Assembly (NCBI GenBank): GCA_035998445.1
Contig: DASYHQ010000008.1
Location: forward strand, 186,001-250,000
Direction of reading: 5' to 3'
DNA length: 64,000 bases
From: Tepidisphaeraceae bacterium
GTDB taxonomy: Bacteria > Planctomycetota > Phycisphaerae > Tepidisphaerales > Tepidisphaeraceae
The position numbers and the translations under genes are program-made. The notes beneath the pieces are model-generated. The model had not been told where the DNA came from, ran no database searches, and saw only the letters and a list, made by a program, of their open reading frames with translations. The number at the start of each line of letters is the position of its first letter. Position 1 is the stretch's first letter. This document shows, piece after piece, positions 59,839 to 64,000 of the stretch.

Positions 59839-61332
59839 CTACGGCAACACCGACGCCAGTCGGCCGGCCGCGCGGAGCAGCGCGAGGTAGTTGGACTTCT
59901 CAGCGAACTGTTCGCTGACGAGGTTCAGCTCGGCCGACAGCAGGTTGTCCTGTTGAACGAGGCGGTCAAGGTTCGTTTCCGATCCCAGTTCGTAGCCGCG
60001 TTCGGTAAGGTCGACCGCGCGTTGGGCGGCCGTCACTTGGATCTGCAGGTCGGCGATCTTGGCGCGGTTGCCGGCGAGGTTCTGGTAGGCCTGCGTGACG
60101 TCGTCGATCACCTGCCGTTGGGCACTGCTGAGCGCAAGGCCGCTCTGGCGATAGACGCTCCAGGCACGGCGGATGTCGGCCTCGATCTGCAACGCCGAAA
60201 AGATCGGCAGGCTTGCCGAGATGCCACCGGCCCAGTTTTGGGACGACTTGGGGTCGTTGTAGAGGTAGTAGTTGAAGTTGATCGAGACCGACGGGAAGTA
60301 CTGCCGGATGGCCGCCTGCACGCCGAGCCGAGCCGATTCCACCGCCCGCAGCGCCGCCAGCAGGTCGTGCCGTTGAGCGAGTGCCTCGGTCTGCCACGCG
60401 TCGAGCGCGGCTTCCTCGATGGCGGGCGGATTGAACGCATCGGTGAGCCTGCCGCGGACGGCGGCTACGCCCATCAGTCGGGCCAATGCGCTGCGTGCGT
60501 TGGCGGCATCGGTGCGGGCCTGCGTGAGCGAGACGCGCGTGCTGGCGAGTTGCGCCTGGCTCTGCGCCACATCCAACGGCCGCACGCCGCCCAGGCGCTG
60601 GCGTGCTTCCTGGTCGCGCACCTGTTCGCTGCGTAGGCGCACGCTGCTTTCGAACACCGCCGTCTGCCGTTCGAAGCGCAGCACGTCGTAGTAGGCTTGC
60701 GCGACCTGCAGCAGCACGGTCTCGCGCTGGTTCAGCAGCAGCTGCGCCCGCTGCTCGGCCGTGCGGCGAGAGGCACGCAGGTTGGAGACGTCCGCCAGCG
60801 AACCGCTGACCGAGGCGTTCAACGGCACAGTGAGGCGGTCACTGGTACCACTACCGGTGCTGCCGAAGTTGATCGCGGTGCCGCCACCGGTGTCAATCGT
60901 GCCGTCGCCGTCGAGGTCTTGCCCGGTGCCCACGCCGGGGATGATGAAGCTGCCACCGTCGCCGCTGCCCGTGCGGTGCGTCAGCGTGTATGACGGCGCC
61001 AGCGTGAGCGTCGGCAAGAACGTGCCGGCGGCGCGCATCTTGTCGGCCAAGGCTTGGACGTAGTCCTCACCGCTGGACGCGATCGCCTCGTTGTCGGCAT
61101 TCGCCACCGCTAGCGCTTGTTGAAGCGAGAGCGGTTCGGTGGGCTCGTATGTGGGTCGCGTGGTAGGTTCCGGTCCATCGAGTATGGCGCGATAGCGGGC
61201 GACGTCCTTGGAATGGTCGATACAGCCGGTGGCTAGGGCGAGAGTAAGCAGAGCGGCGCATCGGCTCCCTCTCCCGGTACGCCGGGAGAGGGTTGGGGTG
61301 AGGGTGATTTTGATCGGCGAATGGCGCGGCAT
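59839..61332 (-). CDS. TolC-family outer-membrane efflux lipoprotein
   Basis: This 497-residue outer-membrane channel subunit belongs to a MacAB-type exporter. A lipoprotein signal (SRCAALLTLALATGC, lipid Cys37) is followed by two copies of the outer-membrane efflux repeat: SLQQALAVANADNEAI...LTLAPSYTLTHRTG, and HDLLAALRAVESARLGVQAAIRQYFPSVSINFNYYLYNDP. Long helices such as LLNQRETVLLQVAQAYYDVL are present. Residues about 8-23 (KITLTPTLSRRTGRG) are a translation of a family E REP hairpin, so a repeat sits inside the coding region just before the signal peptide. The start at 61332 is uncertain. It is last in a minus-strand export operon. Confidence 0.92.
   Translation of the reverse strand: MPRHSPIKITLTPTLSRRTGRGSRCAALLTLALATGCIDHSKDVARYRAILDGPEPTTRPTYEPTEPLSLQQALAVANADNEAIASSGEDYVQALADKMRAAGTFLPTLTLAPSYTLTHRTGSGDGGSFIIPGVGTGQDLDGDGTIDTGGGTAINFGSTGSGTSDRLTVPLNASVSGSLADVSNLRASRRTAEQRAQLLLNQRETVLLQVAQAYYDVLRFERQTAVFESSVRLRSEQVRDQEARQRLGGVRPLDVAQSQAQLASTRVSLTQARTDAANARSALARLMGVAAVRGRLTDAFNPPAIEEAALDAWQTEALAQRHDLLAALRAVESARLGVQAAIRQYFPSVSINFNYYLYNDPKSSQNWAGGISASLPIFSALQIEADIRRAWSVYRQSGLALSSAQRQVIDDVTQAYQNLAGNRAKIADLQIQVTAAQRAVDLTERGYELGSETNLDRLVQQDNLLSAELNLVSEQFAEKSNYLALLRAAGRLASVLP
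61265..61310. repeat. REP-like palindrome (family E) inside the TolC-like coding region
   Basis: CCCTCTCCCGGTACGCCGGG then AGAGGGTTGGGGTGAGGGTGA. It is in frame with the lipoprotein N-terminus. A second copy (61388-61426) lies just upstream. Confidence 0.85.
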
Positions 61333-61387
61333 TGTTCGGAAGTCTCTAACAAGAATCTCTACTGCTGAAGCGTAATGGCCAATCGAA

Positions 61388-61426
61388 ATCACCCTCACCT
61401 AGTCTCTCCCGGCGTACCGGGAGAGG
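61388..61426. repeat. REP-like palindrome, family E
   Basis: ATCACCCTCACCTAGTCTCT followed by CCCGGCGTACCGGGAGAGG. It is in opposite orientation to the copy at 61265, so the pair forms a larger inverted unit between the permease and TolC-like genes. Confidence 0.85.
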
Positions 61427-61446
61427 TACCGGAGGCCGCCTTCGCG

Positions 61447-62661
61447 TCATTCGTACCTTAGCGCCTCGATCGGGTCGAGCTTCGCGGCCCGCCTCGCTGG
61501 GTAGTAGCCGAAGAAGATGCCGACGGCCAGCGAGAAGCCCAGGGCCAGCGCGATGCTGTACGGCTGGACGATTAGCTGAAACTGACTCTGCGCCGCGGTG
61601 ATCACGCGCGTGGTGACCAGCGCGATCGCCATGCCCAGCGCGCCGCCGAGGAAGCTCATGACGACCGATTCGATCAAGAACTGCCGCAGGATGTCGCGCG
61701 GTCGGGCGCCGATCGCCTTTCGGATGCCGATCTCGCGCGTGCGCTCGGCGACCGTCACCAGCATAATGTTCATAATGCCGATCCCCCCCACCATGAGCGA
61801 GATGCCCGCGATGCCGCCCAGCAGCATCGACAGCACGTTGGTCACCGTCGTCATCGTGCTGATCATCTCGGCCTGGCTCTGCACCTGAAAGTCGTTCGGG
61901 TCGCCCTCCTGCAACCGGTGCCGCCGGCGAAGGATCTGCGTGGCCTGTGACTGCACGCGGTCGATCACATCTTTATTGGCAGCGCGAACGTCGATCTCGT
62001 GCAAGTGGTCGACGCCGATCAACTGCTTCATGCCGGTGGAGTACGGCACCAGGATCTGGTTGTCGGGGTTGAACCACCCTTGGTCGCCCTTGGGCTCGGT
62101 GATGCCCACCACGCGGTAGTTCACCCCTTTGATGCCGACCGATTGCCCCACCGCCCAGCCGTGGTCTTTGCCGAACAGATTCTCGGCCGTCGTGGGACCG
62201 AGGACGGCGACGCGGGCGTTGGCGTTGACGTCGGCATCGGTCAGCGTGCGGCCGACCGCCATCTTGAAGTCGCGCACGGCGAAGTAGGTGGCGCTGGTGC
62301 CGATCAGGCTCGTGCTGGTGTTCTTGTTGAAGTACTTCACCTGCGCGTTGCCGCGCACCACCGGCGCCACGTGCGTGGCATCGCCAATGGCCAGCAGCGC
62401 CAGTCCATCGTCGACCGTAAGGTTCTGGTAACTACCGCTGACCACGCCACCCGTGCCGCGCTGCGCGGGGCGCACGATCAGCAGGTTGGTGCCGAGCGAC
62501 GACAGCCGCCCTACCACCGTCGCCTGCGCGCCGGCGCCCAAGGCCAATGCCGAGATGACCGACCAGACGGCGATGATGATGCCCAGCATCGCCAAAATCG
62601 ACCGCAGCTTGTTGGCCGCCAGGCTTCGCAGCGCCAGGCGGACCGTCGTCCAGAACATCAT
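61447..62661 (-). CDS. MacB-type ABC transporter permease
   Basis: This 404-residue inner-membrane protein has the MacB/FtsX layout. An N-terminal helix (LRSILAMLGIIIAVWSVISALALGAG) precedes a large periplasmic domain of about 230 residues (LGTNLLIVRPAQRGTGGV...FGKDHGWAVGQSVGIKGVNYRVVGI). Three C-terminal helices are MLLGGIAGISLMVGGIGIMNIMLV, FLIESVVMSFLGGALGMAIALVTTRV and PYSIALALGFSLAVGIFFGYYPARRAAKLDPIEALRYE. The last motif is the family end-signature. Its ATG overlaps the ATPase stop by 4 nt. It couples ATP hydrolysis to periplasmic substrate export through the TolC-like channel. Confidence 0.96.
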   Translation of the reverse strand: MMFWTTVRLALRSLAANKLRSILAMLGIIIAVWSVISALALGAGAQATVVGRLSSLGTNLLIVRPAQRGTGGVVSGSYQNLTVDDGLALLAIGDATHVAPVVRGNAQVKYFNKNTSTSLIGTSATYFAVRDFKMAVGRTLTDADVNANARVAVLGPTTAENLFGKDHGWAVGQSVGIKGVNYRVVGITEPKGDQGWFNPDNQILVPYSTGMKQLIGVDHLHEIDVRAANKDVIDRVQSQATQILRRRHRLQEGDPNDFQVQSQAEMISTMTTVTNVLSMLLGGIAGISLMVGGIGIMNIMLVTVAERTREIGIRKAIGARPRDILRQFLIESVVMSFLGGALGMAIALVTTRVITAAQSQFQLIVQPYSIALALGFSLAVGIFFGYYPARRAAKLDPIEALRYE

Positions 62662-63362
62662 GCCGTCACCCCCACCCCGGGCGCTACCGCGCCGACCAGT
62701 TCGGGTGGCGTAACGATCTTGCCGTCGCGAATGTAGATCTCGCGCGGGCAATGGCGGGCGACGGTCAGGTCATGCGTGACGATGAGGATCGTACGGCCCT
62801 GCGCGTTCAGCTGCTTGAACAGCGACAGCACCTCTTCACCGGTGCGCGTGTCGAGCGCGCCGGTCGGTTCATCGGCCAGGATGATCGCCGGGTCGTTCAC
62901 CAGCGCCCGCGCGATGGCCACGCGCTGCCGTTGACCGCCGCTAAGCTGGTTCGGTTCGTGATGCATGCGGTCGGCCAATCCCACGATCTCCAGCGCCGCT
63001 TCCGCCTTGTCGCGCGCACCCTGCCCGCCGGCGTACTGGATCGGCAGTTCGACGTTCTCCAGCGCCGTCATGCGCGGCAGCAGATTGAACGTTTGGAAAA
63101 CGAACCCGATCTGCCGATTCCGCACGCGCGCCAGTTCGTCTGGCGACAGCTCCGACACGTCCTCCCCCGCCAGCACGTAACGCCCTTCATCCGGCCGATC
63201 CAGACAGCCCAGGATGTTCATCAGCGTGCTCTTGCCCGACCCGCTGGGCCCGCGAATCGCGACCATCTCACCGGCCGCCACGTGCAGCGACACGTCGTCG
63301 AGCGCGTGCACGATCTGCCCGCCGAGCTCGTAGGACTTGATGAGATGTTCGGCTTCAATCAT
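62658..63362 (-). CDS. MacB/LolD-type ABC transporter ATPase
   Basis: This 234-residue ATPase has Walker A GPSGSGKSTLMNILGCLDRP (about residues 37-56), Q-loop VFQTFNLLPRMTALENVELP, signature LSGGQRQRVAIARAL, Walker B IILADEPTGALD and switch His in VTHD. This is the MacB/LolD/FtsE class that powers mechanotransmission rather than direct transport. It overlaps the permease gene by 4 nt, so the ATPase and permease are separate chains here, unlike the fused MacB of E. coli. The adaptor gene lies upstream after a 216-bp gap filled with repeats. Confidence 0.97.
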   Translation of the reverse strand: MIEAEHLIKSYELGGQIVHALDDVSLHVAAGEMVAIRGPSGSGKSTLMNILGCLDRPDEGRYVLAGEDVSELSPDELARVRNRQIGFVFQTFNLLPRMTALENVELPIQYAGGQGARDKAEAALEIVGLADRMHHEPNQLSGGQRQRVAIARALVNDPAIILADEPTGALDTRTGEEVLSLFKQLNAQGRTILIVTHDLTVARHCPREIYIRDGKIVTPPELVGAVAPGVGVTA

Positions 63363-63373
63363 GGGTCTTCCGG

Positions 63374-63414
63374 TCCCCTCTCCCGGTACTCCGGGGGAGG
63401 GTTAGGGTGGGGGC
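63374..63414. repeat. REP-like palindrome, family E
   Basis: CCCCTCTCCCGGTACTCCGG then GGGAGGGTTAGGGTGGGGG. It lies 12 bp before the ATPase start, so the ATPase ribosome binding site must be next to it. Confidence 0.85.
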
Positions 63415-63474
63415 GATTCGTTGTAACGAGGACCGCCACCCACTCACATGCAAGATTCGCGAGCCTCAGGACTC

Positions 63475-63554
63475 GTCATCCTGAGGTACTCCGAAGGATC
63501 TCCCACCGTATTCACCCGGGAAGAAGGAGATCCTTCGGAGTACCTCAGGATGAC
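63475..63554. repeat. Palindromic repeat family A, copy 4
   Basis: 28-nt perfect arms at 63475-63502 and 63527-63554, with pairing continuing three bases outward (CTC/GAG). It lies 25 bp after the adaptor stop, between two genes of what looks like one operon. Confidence 0.95.
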
Positions 63555-63578
63555 GAGCAGCCCGAAACAGTGGCCGTA

Positions 63579-64000
63579 TCACTGCGGCTTACCGCCGCCC
63601 GCATTGCGCCAGATGCTCGGCACCTCGCTCTCGCTCACACGAATCTTCTCGCCGGCGGCCAAGCCACTGGTGATCTCGTAGGTGTCGATACCTTCCACGC
63701 CCACGACTACCTCGCGTTCGCTGCCGTCCTCCATCGTCACGTACGCCTTGCCGCCACGGAGCGCCACCGCGTTGGTGGGCACGGCCACCACGTCATTGCG
63801 GTCTTTCTGAATGATCGTGACGTTGCCCGTCATTGCCGGCTTCAACAGGTCCTTGGCGGCGTCCAGCACCTCGACCTTCGCTTCGAACGTGACGACGTTC
63901 GACTCGTTCACACCCTTCACCGCCACGCGCACGACCTTTCCCTCGAACACGCGGCCCGGGAAGCTGTCGACCGTGATGCGGGCGGGCTGGTCGACGCGCA
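63579..64000 (-). CDS. MacA/HlyD-type periplasmic adaptor (N-terminus outside window)
   Basis: The visible 140 codons are the C-terminal part of a membrane-fusion protein. The beta-barrel domain reads RITVDSFPGRVFEGKVVRVAVKGVNESNVVTFEAKVEVLDAAKDLLKPAMTGNVTIIQKDRNDVVAVPTNAVALRGGKAYVTMEDGSEREVVVGVEGIDTYEITSGLAAGEKI. The pattern LkPgMtg.v.i......vl.VP..Av is typical of RND/MacA adaptors. It bridges the MacB permease and the TolC-like channel. The frame is open to the last base of the window. Upstream of the ATPase, it is probably the first gene of the four-gene export operon. Confidence 0.93.
   Translation of the reverse strand, partial: RVDQPARITVDSFPGRVFEGKVVRVAVKGVNESNVVTFEAKVEVLDAAKDLLKPAMTGNVTIIQKDRNDVVAVPTNAVALRGGKAYVTMEDGSEREVVVGVEGIDTYEITSGLAAGEKIRVSESEVPSIWRNAGGGKPQ

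Overview
The window is high-GC bacterial chromosome, almost certainly from the Planctomycetota, class Phycisphaerae (Tepidisphaera-like). The reasons are a PEP-CTERM sorting signal (VPEPTTLALLGL... with a terminal RRRRY), an LEQRTLFAA N-terminus on a secreted RTX/calpain protein, membrane proteins carrying the planctomycete-style C-x-x-C-G-Y zinc ribbon, and a 23S-5S rRNA unit with no 16S gene beside it. I see no phage, plasmid, IS transposase or CRISPR array. Genus-level assignment is inference.

Layout. 1-12.7 kb: MgtC-type membrane protein (cut by the window edge), nadB, a DUF433/DUF5615 toxin-antitoxin pair, nuoC, an orphan Flp pilin, zwf, a GH43-like protein, an M29 aminopeptidase, a second toxin-antitoxin pair (PIN), a GNAT enzyme, an M19 dipeptidase and two tandem zinc-ribbon membrane paralogues. 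12.7-25.5 kb: a B12-binding-fold protein lacking the axial His, a 1155-residue probable PPi-type PEP carboxykinase, a DUF4175-type membrane protein, xseB and a hybrid histidine kinase. 25.5-36.3 kb: SHOCT-like protein, clpX, MscS channel, DegT aminotransferase, calpain/RTX protein, glycosyltransferase 9, pheS. 36.3-40.6 kb: 23S-5S rRNA with promoter, boxA, processing stems and terminator. 40.6-56.7 kb: YjbQ, LysM lipoprotein, amine oxidase, ThuA-like protein, secreted zinc protease, serA, prmC, a large PEP-CTERM protein, sucD, small membrane/zinc-ribbon proteins and a COG4551 phosphatase-like protein. 56.7-64 kb: agarase-like glycoside hydrolase and a MacA-MacB-TolC-type export operon.

Most genes are singletons with housekeeping or surface/secretion roles. 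Clear transcription units are the export operon (adaptor, ATPase and permease with ATGA overlap, outer-membrane lipoprotein), the two toxin-antitoxin pairs, the zinc-ribbon pair (ATGA overlap) and 23S-5S.

Two genome-scale patterns stand out. First, intergenic space is filled by at least six families of palindromic repeats, about 30-140 bp each, with near-perfect terminal inverted arms, some nested inside one another; one copy lies inside the signal-peptide coding region of the TolC-like lipoprotein. Second, about ten genes have a -10-like hexamer (TAnnnT) ending only 6-10 nt before the start codon, mostly without a convincing Shine-Dalgarno sequence, while other genes have strong ones. That suggests a sizeable class of leaderless transcripts.
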